A model generated the notes under the pieces. That model was not told the origin of the DNA. It saw only the letters and a list, made by a program, of their open reading frames with translations, and made no database searches. Source: Verrucomicrobiota bacterium (GTDB taxonomy: Bacteria > Verrucomicrobiota > Kiritimatiellia > CAIQIC01 > JAGNIJ01). From it: DNA of 32,311 nt. Shown piece after piece: positions 23,346 to 32,134 of the stretch. The translations under genes were made by a program, and so were the position numbers. Numbering within the stretch: position 1 is the stretch's first letter; each line of letters starts with the position of its first letter. The DNA is taken from the NCBI GenBank assembly GCA_022704185.1, contig JAKJGV010000011.1, forward strand, positions 1 through 32,311, read 5' to 3'.

Positions 23346-25817
23346 TCAGCTCGTTCCCGCGAGCTGGCCGAACCGCAGGCGGTCTTCGTCGGCGGTGACT
23401 TCGACGACTTCGTCCTTGTGGATGTGGCCCTTGAGGATCTCTTCGGCCAGCGGGTCTTCCAGGTAGCGCTCCACCGCCCGCCGCATGGGCCGCGCGCCGT
23501 ATTGCGGGTCGTACCCCTTGGCCATCAGGAACTCCTTCGCCGCGTCGGTGAGATGGAGGTCTATCTTCTTCTGCGCGAGGCGCGTCCGGATCTTCTCCAC
23601 CTCGATGTCGAGGATCTTGACCACGTCGTCCTTGGTCAGCTGGCGGAACACCACGATCTCGTCCACGCGATTCAACAACTCGGGACGGAACACGCGCTTG
23701 GCCTCTTCCTGCATCTGCTTCTTCAGCGTCTCGTAATCCGCCGCCAGGTCGCCCTTGCCGAAGCCCAGCGTCCCGCCCTTGCGCACGAGGTCCGCGCCGA
23801 GGTTGGAAGTCATCAGCACGATCGTGTTCCGGAAATCCACGGTGCGCCCGAGGCTGTCCGTGAGCTTGCCCTCCTCGAGGATCTGGAGCAGCACGTGCAT
23901 CACGTCCGGGTGGGCCTTCTCGACCTCGTCGAAAAGCACCACCGAGTACGGCCGCCGGCGCACCTTCTCCGTGAGCTGGCCGCCCTCTTCATAGCCGATG
24001 TAGCCCGGAGGCGATCCGACCAGCCGCGAGACCGCAAACTTCTCCATGTACTCCGACATGTCGATCTGGATGAGCGCGTCCGGGTTGTCGAACATGAACT
24101 CCGCCAGCGCGCGCGCCAGCAGCGTCTTGCCGACGCCCGTCGGGCCCAGCAGGATGAACGAGCCGTTTGGCCGCCGCGGGTCCTTCAGGTCCGCGCGCGA
24201 ACGCCGCAGCGCCTTGGAAATCGCGCCGACCGCTTCCGGCTGGCCGACCACCACCTTCTCGACGTCCTGCTCCATGTGCAGCAGGCGCGCCATCTCGACA
24301 TCTTCCATCTTCGTCACCGGAACGCCGGTCCACTTGGATACGATGACCATGATATCCTCGGCCGAAACCGGCACGATGGTCTCGTCGCGGGACTTGCGCC
24401 ATCCCTCCATGACCTTTTCCATCTCCTCGCGGGCCACCCGTTCCTGGTCGCGGAAAGACGCCGCCTCCTCGAAATGCTGCTGGCGGATCGCCTCTTCCTT
24501 CTTCTTCCGGATCTCCTCGATCTGGCGCTCCTTCTCCTTGATCTCCGGCGGGCGCGTCATCGCCCCGATGCGCGCGCGGGCGCCGGCCTCATCCACGAGA
24601 TCAATCGCCTTGTCGGGAAGATAACGGTCCGTGAGATAGCGCGAACTCAACACCGCGGCGTCGCGAATCGCCTCGTCGCTGATCTGCGCGTGGTGATGCG
24701 CCTCGTAGCGCGGCCGCAGGCCCTTGAGGATTTCGACGGTCTCCTCGATCGTCGGCTCGCGAACCATCACCGACTGGAACCGCCGCTCCAGCGCGGAATC
24801 CTTCTCGATGAATTTCCGGTACTCCGCGAGGGTGGTCGCTCCGATGCACTGCAGCTCCCCGCGGGACAACGCGGGCTTGATGATGTTCGACGCGTCCATC
24901 GCGCCTTCCGCCGAGCCCGCGCCCACGATCGTATGCAATTCGTCAATGAAGAGAATCACGTTCTTCGACCGGCGGATTTCGTCCATCACCGCCTTGATGC
25001 GCTCCTCGAACTGGCCGCGATACTTCGTGCCCGCCACCATCAACGCCAGGTCGAGCGTGATCACCTTCTTGTCCCGCAACAGCTCGGGCGCCTCGCCGCG
25101 CGCGATCGCCTGCGCCAGGCCCTCGACGATCGCCGTCTTGCCGACCCCCGCCTCGCCCAGCAGAACCGGGTTGTTCTTCGTGCGACGGCACAGGATCTGC
25201 ACCACCCGCTCAATCTCGGGCTGCCGCCCGATCACGGGATCCAGCTCGCCCTTGGATGCCAGGTCCGTCAGGTCGCGGCCGAACGTCGCCAGCGCGGGCG
25301 TCTTCGAATCGCGCGGCGCGGCCGCGCCGGGATGGCTCGGCTCCGCCTCCGGTCCACCCGCCATCTCGCTGCCCGGATCGTAGTTCGGGTCGAGTTCCTT
25401 CATGACCTCGACGCGCGTTTTCTCGATATCAATGTTCAGATTCTTCAGCACCCGCGCGGCAACCCCCTCGCCCTCGCGCAGGAGCCCCAGCAGGATGTGC
25501 TCGGTGCCGACATACGCATGATTGAGCGCCCGGGCCTCGCTGCCGGCCAGCGCAAGGACCTTCTTCACGCGCGGGGTGAATGGAACATTCCCGACCGTCT
25601 TCGTCTCCGGCCCCACGCCCACCGCCTTCTCCACCTCGAGCCTGACCGTATCCAGGTCAATGCCCATCTTGCGCAGCACGTTGACCGCGACGCCCTGACC
25701 CAGCGCGATCAGGCCGAGCAGGACGTGCTCCGTTCCCACGTACCCGTGGTTGAAACGGTCCGCTTCCTTGCGTGCCAGTTGCAGCACCTGTTGAGCCCTG
25801 GGCGTAAAGTTGTTCAT
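23346..25817 (-). CDS. clpC: ClpC, ATP-dependent Clp protease ATPase subunit
   Basis: The 823-residue AAA+ unfoldase delivers proteins to ClpP. It has a double Clp-N domain (about 1-145), Walker A GEAGVGKT (221-228) in the first ATPase module, and a middle domain with a UVR-like segment (about 420-470). A second Walker A, GPTGVGKT, is near 555-563, and a ClpP-loop-like LGF motif follows GADLVRKGG. The length matches ClpC and not ClpB. In Firmicutes, ClpC recognises phosphoarginine-tagged proteins made by McsB. Its ATG shares an ATGA overlap with the mcsB stop, so the genes are translationally coupled. No clpP is in the window. Confidence 0.97.
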   Translation of the reverse strand: MNNFTPRAQQVLQLARKEADRFNHGYVGTEHVLLGLIALGQGVAVNVLRKMGIDLDTVRLEVEKAVGVGPETKTVGNVPFTPRVKKVLALAGSEARALNHAYVGTEHILLGLLREGEGVAARVLKNLNIDIEKTRVEVMKELDPNYDPGSEMAGGPEAEPSHPGAAAPRDSKTPALATFGRDLTDLASKGELDPVIGRQPEIERVVQILCRRTKNNPVLLGEAGVGKTAIVEGLAQAIARGEAPELLRDKKVITLDLALMVAGTKYRGQFEERIKAVMDEIRRSKNVILFIDELHTIVGAGSAEGAMDASNIIKPALSRGELQCIGATTLAEYRKFIEKDSALERRFQSVMVREPTIEETVEILKGLRPRYEAHHHAQISDEAIRDAAVLSSRYLTDRYLPDKAIDLVDEAGARARIGAMTRPPEIKEKERQIEEIRKKKEEAIRQQHFEEAASFRDQERVAREEMEKVMEGWRKSRDETIVPVSAEDIMVIVSKWTGVPVTKMEDVEMARLLHMEQDVEKVVVGQPEAVGAISKALRRSRADLKDPRRPNGSFILLGPTGVGKTLLARALAEFMFDNPDALIQIDMSEYMEKFAVSRLVGSPPGYIGYEEGGQLTEKVRRRPYSVVLFDEVEKAHPDVMHVLLQILEEGKLTDSLGRTVDFRNTIVLMTSNLGADLVRKGGTLGFGKGDLAADYETLKKQMQEEAKRVFRPELLNRVDEIVVFRQLTKDDVVKILDIEVEKIRTRLAQKKIDLHLTDAAKEFLMAKGYDPQYGARPMRRAVERYLEDPLAEEILKGHIHKDEVVEVTADEDRLRFGQLAGTS

Positions 25818-26896
25818 TCCTTCTTCTTCTCTTCCACCATGCCGACACCCGCGCGAACCAACTGCTGGCGCACCCGTTGCGCCCTTGCCAGATCACGATC
25901 CCGGGTCCGCAGCTTCCGTCCCTGCGTTTTCTGCAGATGCCCCGGCTGCGTCGTCAGCAGCAGCGCGTCCACCGCCTGCCGGTTCTTCGCTTTCAATATA
26001 CCCAAATCCAGCCCCAAGCGCAACCCGGACAGGAGATCGAGCGCTTCTTTCGAGGAAAGGATGTGCGCGTGCGACAGGATCCCGTAGGCCCGGCCCACAT
26101 GATCCCGCACCACGCTGCCTTTCTTCTCCATCAGCCGCTCCCGCGCGTTCTTCTCATGTTCGACAATCTCCAGCACGATCTGCTCGATGCTCCCGACAAT
26201 CCGCTCCTCCTTCTCGCCCAGGCTGATCTGGTTCGAGATCTGGAACATGTTGCCGATGGCCTCGGTCCCCTCGCCCCAAAGCCCGCGGACCGCGAGGCCG
26301 ATCTTGCTGACCCCCTTGATGATCGGGTTGATCTCGTTCATCAGGACCAGCCCCGGCACATGCACCATCACGCTCGCGCGCAGTCCCGTGCCCACGTTCG
26401 TCGGGCACGCCGTCAGGTAGCCAAGCTTGGGCGAAAACGCGTAGCGGATGGTCTTCTCGATCTCGCTGTCCACCGCGTCAATCACCTGCCACGCCTCGCG
26501 CACGCCGAGGCCGGGGCGGATGGCCTGCAGCCGCAGGTGGTCCTCTTCGTTCACCATGATGGCGATCGTCTCGTCCCGCCGGGCCACCAATGCGCTGCCC
26601 CGCCCGCGTTCCGCGTGCTCGCGGCTGACCAGGTGCCGCTCGAACAGGATCTGCTTGTCCAGCGGATCCAGCGCGCTCATGTTCAGCACGAAACACGGCT
26701 GAAGCGCCGCGCACGCCTCGACGGCGGGAAGGATCTCGGCGAGGATGCGCTCGCATTCCTCCTCGCCCGCCCAACCGGGAAAAGCCGATTCCTTGAGGTT
26801 GCGCGCCAGCCGCGCGCGGCTGCTGACCACGATGCCGCTGTCCTCGCCCGGCGCGAGCCACGCGCCCTGCTGCTTCAACAAATCGTCAACGGTCAT
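25814..26896 (-). CDS. mcsB: McsB, protein-arginine kinase
   Basis: The 360-residue ATP:guanido phosphotransferase-family enzyme phosphorylates arginine residues in proteins, marking them for Clp[11 protein letters not shown] (25-34), NEEDHLRLQ (116-124) and [14 protein letters not shown] (164-177, with C164) are the family's catalytic and nucleotide-binding motifs. The C-terminal part (about 260-360) has a RDLARA segment similar to the phosphoarginine-binding part of McsB. The start is ATG 26896; longer in-frame readings run into mcsA in another frame and are not homologous. It follows mcsA by 47 bp and overlaps clpC. The order mcsA-mcsB-clpC is that of the Firmicutes stress operon. Confidence 0.96.
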   Translation of the reverse strand: MTVDDLLKQQGAWLAPGEDSGIVVSSRARLARNLKESAFPGWAGEEECERILAEILPAVEACAALQPCFVLNMSALDPLDKQILFERHLVSREHAERGRGSALVARRDETIAIMVNEEDHLRLQAIRPGLGVREAWQVIDAVDSEIEKTIRYAFSPKLGYLTACPTNVGTGLRASVMVHVPGLVLMNEINPIIKGVSKIGLAVRGLWGEGTEAIGNMFQISNQISLGEKEERIVGSIEQIVLEIVEHEKNARERLMEKKGSVVRDHVGRAYGILSHAHILSSKEALDLLSGLRLGLDLGILKAKNRQAVDALLLTTQPGHLQKTQGRKLRTRDRDLARAQRVRQQLVRAGVGMVEEKKKE

Positions 26897-26943
26897 ATCC
26901 GTCTTCACCAGAAAAACATCCCCGCCGCTTCGCGCGGCCCAGC

Positions 26944-27447
26944 CTACGGCTGCTTCGCATCTTCCGCGGCCTTCGAGCGCCATCCCGCGATCTGATCGCG
27001 CAGCCGCGCGGCCGTTTCGTAGTCTTCCGCCGCCACCGCCTGCTCCAACTGCTGCTGCAACACCGCCACCGCCGCGGTCATCCGTACCCGCAGGCTCTCG
27101 CCCGCCGGCACCTTCCCGGTGTGCTGCTCGCTCCGGTGCATCGCCTTGACCAGCGGCGCCAGCTCGGAAGCGAAAGTCTCGTAGCAGGAAGGACACCCCA
27201 GGCGCCCCGTCTTCTTGAAGTCGGATCGCCGGAGATGACAGCGGGCGCACGACCGGTCCTCGGCCATGCTGTCCACCTTGCCGCCGCCCATGCCCAGCAG
27301 GATGTCGGTGATGGATATCGGCCCCTGCAAATCCAATCCGCTCTTCGCGGCGCATTCCTCGCACAAGTGGATCTTCTTGACGCTGCCCTCCACCACCTGG
27401 GTGAGATGAACCGTCGCTTCGCGCTCGTTGCATGATTCACAGAGCAT
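26944..27447 (-). CDS. mcsA: McsA, zinc-finger activator of McsB
   Basis: The 167-residue protein has four CxxC knuckles (C3/C6, C29/C32, C67/C70, C85/C88), which bind zinc in McsA, and a C-terminal UVR motif (about 130-155; LQQQLEQAVAAEDYETAARL). In Firmicutes it activates the McsB kinase. The start is ATG 27447, with GGGGGTGG upstream, 16 bp after the ilvE stop. An upstream in-frame reading from 27501 would run into ilvE and lacks support. The full cysteine set suggests a working protein. Confidence 0.94.
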   Translation of the reverse strand: MLCESCNEREATVHLTQVVEGSVKKIHLCEECAAKSGLDLQGPISITDILLGMGGGKVDSMAEDRSCARCHLRRSDFKKTGRLGCPSCYETFASELAPLVKAMHRSEQHTGKVPAGESLRVRMTAAVAVLQQQLEQAVAAEDYETAARLRDQIAGWRSKAAEDAKQP

Positions 27448-27463
27448 GGCGTCCACCCCCGCT

Positions 27464-28333
27464 TCAGCGGATCGGCGTGCCCGAAGACTGCGCGAAGGCA
27501 TGGAACAGGCGCGCCAGTTCCCGCGTCACGCGGCCCGGCTTGCCGTCGCCGATCTTGCGGCGGTCCACGTCCACCACGCTGATGATTTCCGCCGCGGTCC
27601 CGGTCAGGAACATCTCGTCGGCCGTGTAGAGATCGTACCGCGTCAGCACGTCCTCGCGCACTTCCAGCCCGTGCCGCGGCGCGAGCTGCATCACCACCGC
27701 GCGCGTGATGCCCTCGAGCGCGCCGCACCAGGACGGCGGCGTGACGAGCGTCTTGCCGCGCACGATGAACACGTTGTCGCCCGAAGCCTCGGCGATGTAC
27801 CCCTGCGAATTCAGCATGATGCATTCCATCACGCCGGCGTTGATCGCCTCGATCTTCGCGAGCACGTTGTTCAGGTAGTTCAGGCTCTTGATCCGCGGGT
27901 TCACCGCCTCGGCCTGGTTTCGCGTCGTGCCCACCGTCACGATGGACATGCCCGTTTCGTACAGCTTCTTCGGATAAAGCTGGATCGCGGCCGCGATGAT
28001 GATCACCTGCGGCTCCTTGCACGTGAAAGGATTCAGGCCGAGCGTGCCGACGCCGCGCGTCACCACCAGCCGGATGTATCCGTCCTTGATGCGGTTCGCG
28101 GCGCACGTCTTCACCACGGCCCTGGCCATCTCCGCCTTCGACATCGGGATGTCCATCGCGATCGCCTTGGCGGAGCGGTAAAGCCGGTCAATGTGCTCCT
28201 CGAGCATGAATACGCGGCCCCCGTACGCGCGGATGCCCTCGAACACGCCGTCGCCGTACAGCAGCCCGTGGTCGAACACCGACACCACGGCCTTTTGTTC
28301 GTCCACCAGTTTCCCGTTCATGTAGATCTTCAT
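27464..28333 (-). CDS. ilvE: Branched-chain amino acid aminotransferase (fold-type IV PLP enzyme)
   Basis: The 289-residue PLP enzyme belongs to the IlvE/DAAT/ADC-lyase family, which transfers amino groups between branched-chain amino acids and 2-oxoglutarate. The Schiff-base lysine is K149 (PRIKSLNYLNN). EASGDNVF (182-189) and GITRAVV are cofactor-phosphate motifs. YGDGVFEGIRAY near the N-terminus (residues 26-37) fits the IlvE type more than a D-amino acid transaminase. The start is ATG 28333, with GGAGAAG about ten bases upstream. It sits between lolD and mcsA on the same strand, where Firmicutes operons would have ctsR. Whether it belongs to the stress operon is only inferred from the 16-bp spacing to mcsA. 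Confidence 0.9.
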   Translation of the reverse strand: MKIYMNGKLVDEQKAVVSVFDHGLLYGDGVFEGIRAYGGRVFMLEEHIDRLYRSAKAIAMDIPMSKAEMARAVVKTCAANRIKDGYIRLVVTRGVGTLGLNPFTCKEPQVIIIAAAIQLYPKKLYETGMSIVTVGTTRNQAEAVNPRIKSLNYLNNVLAKIEAINAGVMECIMLNSQGYIAEASGDNVFIVRGKTLVTPPSWCGALEGITRAVVMQLAPRHGLEVREDVLTRYDLYTADEMFLTGTAAEIISVVDVDRRKIGDGKPGRVTRELARLFHAFAQSSGTPIR

Positions 28334-28376
28334 GATTTCACTTCTCCAACCCGGCCAATATAGCGGAAAGAACGGC

Positions 28377-29063
28377 CTAAGCCAAACATCCATCCACCAG
28401 TTGCAGCCGGCGCGCGCAACGCGCGGCGACCGCGTCGTTGTGGGTGACGAGCACCACGGTATGCCCTCTCTCCTTCGTCAGATCAAACAAATAGTGCAGC
28501 ACCTGCTCGCCCGTCGCCGTGTCCAGATTGCCGGTCGGCTCGTCCGCCAGCAGCACCTCGGGCCCGTTCATGAGCGCGCGGGCCAGCGCCACGCGCTGCT
28601 GCTCGCCGCCCGACAGCTCCGCCGGACGATGCCGCGCGCGGCCCGCCAGCCCGACACGGTCCAGCAGCTCCAGCGCCCGCCGGCGGTTCGACGCGCCCTG
28701 CCGCCACAACCCGAACCGGCTCATGGAGGGCAGCACCACGTTGTCCAGCACGTCCAGCTCCGGCAGCAGATGGTAGGCCTGGAATACGAACCCGATGCGC
28801 AACGCGCGGATGTCCGCGCGGCCGCTCTCCGGCATCCCGTAGAGGTCCCGCCCGTCGAACCGCACCCGGCCGGCCGTCGGATGGTCCAGCCCGCCCAGGA
28901 TGTGCAGCAGCGTGCTCTTGCCCGCGCCGCTCGCGCCCATGATCGCCACCAGCTCGCCGCGCCGTATCCGCAGCGTGACGCCCTTCAGCACCTCGACCGG
29001 GCTCGTCTCGATCGAGTACGTACGGTGCACTCCGTCCGCCTCTATGATCCATCCGTCGTCCAC
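28377..29063 (-). CDS. lolD: LolD-like lipoprotein-release ABC transporter ATPase
   Basis: The 228-residue ABC ATPase is of the MacB/LolD type. Walker A GASGAGKS is at 43-50, the Q loop Q95, the signature LSGGEQQ at 150-156, Walker B with DEPTGNLD at 174-181 and the switch histidine H208. In LolCDE it powers the release of lipoproteins from the inner membrane to LolA. The start is GTG 29063, with GAGG eight to ten bases upstream, overlapping the end of lolC. The gap to lolC is 9 bp, so the two are co-translated. Confidence 0.93.
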   Translation of the reverse strand: MDDGWIIEADGVHRTYSIETSPVEVLKGVTLRIRRGELVAIMGASGAGKSTLLHILGGLDHPTAGRVRFDGRDLYGMPESGRADIRALRIGFVFQAYHLLPELDVLDNVVLPSMSRFGLWRQGASNRRRALELLDRVGLAGRARHRPAELSGGEQQRVALARALMNGPEVLLADEPTGNLDTATGEQVLHYLFDLTKERGHTVVLVTHNDAVAARCARRLQLVDGCLA

Positions 29064-29072
29064 GTCGAATCC

Positions 29073-30299
29073 TCACTCGTAACGCAAGGCCGTCACCGGG
29101 TCCAGCCGCGCCGCGCGCAACGCCGGAACCACGCCGGCCAGCGTGCAGATCGCCATCGCCACCAGCGCGATCAGCCCGATGTCGCCCCAGTTCACCACCG
29201 CCGGGATCTCGCTCAGGTGATAAAGCTCCTTCGGAAACAGCTCCATGCTGAACTCCCGCGAAAGGAAACGCAGCAGGTCGTTCCGATACTGGAGAACCAG
29301 CAGCCCGAACCCGATCCCGAGCACCGTCCCCAGCGTGCCCTCGATCCAGCTCTGCCAGAAAAACACCCGCATCACCGTGTCGGACTTGAACCCCAGCGCC
29401 TTCAGCAACCCGATCTCGCGCGTTTTCTGAACGGCCACGGTGATCAATGTGTTCGTGATGCCGAACGCCGCGACGATCGTGATGAAGATCAGCAGGAAGA
29501 ACATCATGTTCTTCTCCACGCGCAGCGCCGCGAACAACTGCCGGTTCTGCTCGATCCAGGTCTCCACGTCGTACTCCATGCCGATCGCGTCGAGGATCGC
29601 GCGCGCCGTGGTGTGCGGCCGGTACGGGTCCTCGACCATCACCTGGATCCCGTGCGCGCCCTCCTCCATGTGGTACAGGTCGCGGGCCTTCGCGATGGAC
29701 GTGATGATGAAGCCCATGTCGAACTCCCACATCCCGACCTCGAAAATGCCCGCCACCGTCAACTGCTCCGGCAGGTGCAGCTCGTCCACGTTCGCGAAGT
29801 TCTGCGGCGAATACACCAGGATGCTGTCGCCGACGCGGATGCCGAGGCGCTGCGCGAGATCGCTGCCGATCACGACCTCGTCGTCCTCCACGGAGAACCG
29901 CCCCTCCACGATGCTGTTCGGGATCCGGCTGACCGTCTTCTCCTGCTCCGGATCCACCCCGCGCACCACGGGCGTGTACACGCGGTCGTGGTACTGGAGA
30001 AAGACCAGCCCCTGCACGTAGGGCGCCGCGCCTTTCACGCCCGGCACCTCGCGGATGCGGTCCACCAGGGCGTCCTCGTCCGTCATCACCTCGGGCGTCG
30101 AAACCGTGACGTGCGCGTTGAAACTCAGGATCTTGTCGCGCCACATCTCGTCGAAACCGCTCATGACCGAAAGGACGATGATCAGCACCGCCACCCCGAG
30201 CAGCACGCCCAGGATCGAAATCAGCGTGACCACCGAGAGGAAAGTCCTCTTCGGCTTCAGGTACTTCAGCGCCAGGAATAGTGAGAAAGGCAGGTTCAC
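29073..30299 (-). CDS. lolC: LolC/LolE-family lipoprotein-release permease
   Basis: The 408-residue inner-membrane protein has an N-terminal TM helix (about 20-45), a large periplasmic MacB-like domain, and three C-terminal helices in an FtsX domain. The MSGFDEMWRDKIL segment after helix 1 is typical of LolC/LolE. With LolD it would form a lipoprotein-sorting transporter in which one permease serves both LolC and LolE roles, as a homodimer. The start is GTG 30299, without a clear Shine-Dalgarno sequence. No second permease gene is nearby. It follows lysS, separated by the palindromic element. Confidence 0.93.
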   Translation of the reverse strand: MNLPFSLFLALKYLKPKRTFLSVVTLISILGVLLGVAVLIIVLSVMSGFDEMWRDKILSFNAHVTVSTPEVMTDEDALVDRIREVPGVKGAAPYVQGLVFLQYHDRVYTPVVRGVDPEQEKTVSRIPNSIVEGRFSVEDDEVVIGSDLAQRLGIRVGDSILVYSPQNFANVDELHLPEQLTVAGIFEVGMWEFDMGFIITSIAKARDLYHMEEGAHGIQVMVEDPYRPHTTARAILDAIGMEYDVETWIEQNRQLFAALRVEKNMMFFLLIFITIVAAFGITNTLITVAVQKTREIGLLKALGFKSDTVMRVFFWQSWIEGTLGTVLGIGFGLLVLQYRNDLLRFLSREFSMELFPKELYHLSEIPAVVNWGDIGLIALVAMAICTLAGVVPALRAARLDPVTALRYE

Positions 30300-30332
30300 G
30301 GGGGTGTCAGGTGTCGGGTTTCAGTTCGTTTT

Positions 30333-30411
30333 CGGCTCGCGTGGACGCTCGCCCTCCATTTCATTCATATTGGCTCAGTCAATTCATGGAGGGCAAGACT
30401 CTGTCGAGCCG
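30333..30411. repeat. Palindromic element between lysS and lolC
   Basis: The outer arms CGGCTCG (30333-30339) and CGAGCCG (30405-30411) are exact reverse complements. So are the inner arms GCCCTCCAT (30351-30359) and ATGGAGGGC (30386-30394). Ten or eleven partly paired bases lie between outer and inner arms, and the loop is about 26 nt. The element starts 3 nt after the lysS stop (reading minus). The fold would make a long hairpin in the mRNA. It looks like a REP/MITE-like repeat or a transcript-end structure; there is no T-run. Confidence 0.65.
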
Positions 30412-30414
30412 CAC

Positions 30415-31860
30415 TCACGCCCCCTTCGGCTTCAATTGCGGGAACAGAATCACGTCCCGGATCGCCTCCACGCCGGTCAACACCATCACCAGCCGGTCAA
30501 TGCCCACCCCCATCCCGCCCGCGGGCGGCATCCCGTGTTCCAGCGCCAATAGAAAATCCTCGTCCACCTTGGAAGGATCGCCCCCCGCCTGTGCCTCGAA
30601 GCGCTTGCGCTGCTCGATGGGATCGTTGAGCTCGCTGTACGCCGGAGCGATCTCCTTGCCCAGGATCACCAGCTCAAACACATCCACCACCGAGGGATCG
30701 TCCTCGCACGGCTTCGCCAGCGGGATCAGCTCCGCGGGGAACCGCGTCACGAACGTCGGGTTCACCAGCGACTTCTCGGCGACCTTCTCGTACACCTCGT
30801 GCGTGACCTCGATCGGCGTCCATTCCGGCGCGATCGCCAGGTCCAGCGATTCCGCCCGCGCGCGCGCCGCGGCCGGATCGAGCCCGTACCAGTCTTTGCC
30901 CGCCACTTCCTCGATGATCTCGCGGTAGGTCACCGTCCGCCACGGCGCCGTCAGGTCCACCGCCGCGGCGCCCTCGCCGATCTTCAGCGTGCCGCATACC
31001 GTCGTCGCCACGTGCGTGATCAGTTCCTGCACCAGGCGCATCATCGAACGCACGTCGCCGAACGCCTCGTAAATCTCCAGCATCGTGAACTCGGGATTGT
31101 GCGAGCGGTCCAGCCCCTCGTTGCGGAAATTGCGGTTCAGCTCGAATACCTTGTCGAACCCGCCCACGAGCAGCCGTTTCAGGTACAGCTCCGGCGCGAT
31201 GCGCAGGAACATGTCCACGCCGAGCGCGTTGTAATGCGTCTTGAACGGAGTCGCCGCCGCGCCGCCCGCCATCGGCTGCATCATCGGCGTTTCCACTTCT
31301 ACGAACCCGCGCTCGGCCAGAAACGCGCGGATCGCGCGGACCATCGCGATCCGCTTGTCGAACAGCGCCCGCGATTCCGGGTTGGCGATCAGGTCGAGAT
31401 AGCGGTACCGGTGCCGCAGCTCCACGTCGTGCAAGCCGTGCCATTTCTCGGGCATCGGCAGGAGCGCCTTGCCCAGCAGCGTCCAGCGCAGCGCCTTCAC
31501 CGACTTCTCGCCGGTCTTCGTGACGAAAAGCTCGCCCTCGATCCCGACATGGTCGCCCAGGTCGAGATACTTGAACGCTTCGAACGCCGGTTCCCCGATC
31601 ACGTCCTTCTTGAAATAGACCTGGAAACGCGCCGTGCCGTCCTGCAGGTGCGCGAAGACGGATTTCCCCATCTCCCGGCGCGACACCATGCGGCCGGCGA
31701 TGCGAACGGCTTTGCCCTCTTCGAAGGAGGCGGTGATTTCCGCCAGCCGGCCTGTTCGCTCGAACGCCGCGCCGAACGGCGAATAGCCCATTTCCTTCAA
31801 CTTCGCCATATTGGCCAGCCGCTGATCGCGGAAATCGTTCTGTCGCGGACCCTGATCCAT
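30415..31860 (-). CDS. lysS: Lysyl-tRNA synthetase, class II
   Basis: The 481-residue class IIb synthetase charges tRNA-Lys. An N-terminal OB-fold anticodon domain (about 50-135) is followed by the catalytic core. Motif 1 covers about 165-192, motif 2 includes FRNEGLDRSHNPEFTMLE (245-262), and motif 3 is GMGVGIDRLVM near 450-460. The length is usual. The start is ATG 31860, five bases after a clear GGAGG; a GTG two codons upstream overlaps that site. A strong promoter lies at 31884-31912. The gene is the first of a long minus-strand run that continues with lolC and lolD. Confidence 0.97.
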   Translation of the reverse strand: MDQGPRQNDFRDQRLANMAKLKEMGYSPFGAAFERTGRLAEITASFEEGKAVRIAGRMVSRREMGKSVFAHLQDGTARFQVYFKKDVIGEPAFEAFKYLDLGDHVGIEGELFVTKTGEKSVKALRWTLLGKALLPMPEKWHGLHDVELRHRYRYLDLIANPESRALFDKRIAMVRAIRAFLAERGFVEVETPMMQPMAGGAAATPFKTHYNALGVDMFLRIAPELYLKRLLVGGFDKVFELNRNFRNEGLDRSHNPEFTMLEIYEAFGDVRSMMRLVQELITHVATTVCGTLKIGEGAAAVDLTAPWRTVTYREIIEEVAGKDWYGLDPAAARARAESLDLAIAPEWTPIEVTHEVYEKVAEKSLVNPTFVTRFPAELIPLAKPCEDDPSVVDVFELVILGKEIAPAYSELNDPIEQRKRFEAQAGGDPSKVDEDFLLALEHGMPPAGGMGVGIDRLVMVLTGVEAIRDVILFPQLKPKGA

Positions 31861-31883
31861 TCGCACCTCCGAAATTGCCCGCC

Positions 31884-31912
31884 AGCATAGGTTTGACGCA
31901 CCGCCAAGTCAA
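31884..31912 (-). promoter_or_regulatory. Sigma-70-type promoter for lysS
   Basis: On the minus strand, TTGACT (31907-31912) and TATGCT (31884-31889) are separated by exactly 17 bp. They lie about 24 bp upstream of the lysS ATG. GGAGG sits between promoter and start, which leaves a short leader of roughly 15-20 nt. Confidence 0.65.
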
Positions 31913-31922
31913 GGAACGCGGC

Positions 31923-31941
31923 GGCGGCAAACCTCGCCGCC
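31923..31941. repeat. Short inverted repeat upstream of the lysS promoter
   Basis: GGCGGC (31923-31928) and GCCGCC (31936-31941) form a 6-bp stem around seven bases. It lies just upstream of the -35 box of lysS and could be a regulatory site or part of the repeat cluster. Confidence 0.3.
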
Positions 31942-31976
31942 GTGGACAGAGATTCCTCGTCGCGAAGGCGATAGGC

Positions 31977-32031
31977 GTAGAAGCGGTCTCCCTGCTTCGC
32001 CCAAGGCTTCGCAGGGCGAGCCAGACCGCTT
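31977..32031. repeat. Palindromic 55-bp repeat, copy 1
   Basis: The copy has perfect 9-bp terminal inverted repeats (AAGCGGTCT at 31981-31989 and AGACCGCTT at 32023-32031) and inner arms CCCTGC/GCAGGG. It is about 53/55 identical to the copy that starts 103 bp further on. It can fold into a hairpin on either strand. It resembles a REP-like element. Confidence 0.75.
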
Positions 32032-32052
32032 GGTGAAACCGACCGGCATCCC

Positions 32053-32072
32053 ACGCGCTCTGGAGAGCGCGT
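32053..32072. repeat. Perfect 9-bp palindrome between the two 55-bp repeats
   Basis: ACGCGCTCT and AGAGCGCGT are exact reverse complements with GG between. The palindrome lies in the 48-bp spacer between the two longer repeats. It may be a second type of REP element, forming an alternating array. Confidence 0.65.
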
Positions 32073-32079
32073 CTACTAA

Positions 32080-32134
32080 GTAGAAGCGGTCTCCCTGCTT
32101 CGCCCAGGGCTTCGCAGGGCAAGCCAGACCGCTT
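32080..32134. repeat. Palindromic 55-bp repeat, copy 2
   Basis: This is a near-identical direct copy of the 31977-32031 element. It differs at two positions (A to G in the centre and G to A near the right arm) and keeps the same 9-bp terminal inverted repeats. The one-to-one orientation with copy 1 suggests local duplication or array growth. Confidence 0.75.

Noticed and set aside
21212-26087. Plus-strand long frames opposite the kinase and clpC
   Set aside because: They are shadows of the kinase and clpC codon structure, with no plausible start signals or domains.
23346-27447. Firmicutes origin of the window because of mcsA-mcsB-clpC
   Set aside because: Nearby lipid A-type acyltransferase and LolCD genes, together with high GC and a PVC-like large kinase, point to a diderm host. 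The module alone does not define the phylum.
31977-32134. Two spaced repeats as a CRISPR array
   Set aside because: There are only two copies, the 55-bp unit is too long, the spacer itself contains a palindrome, and no cas gene is present.
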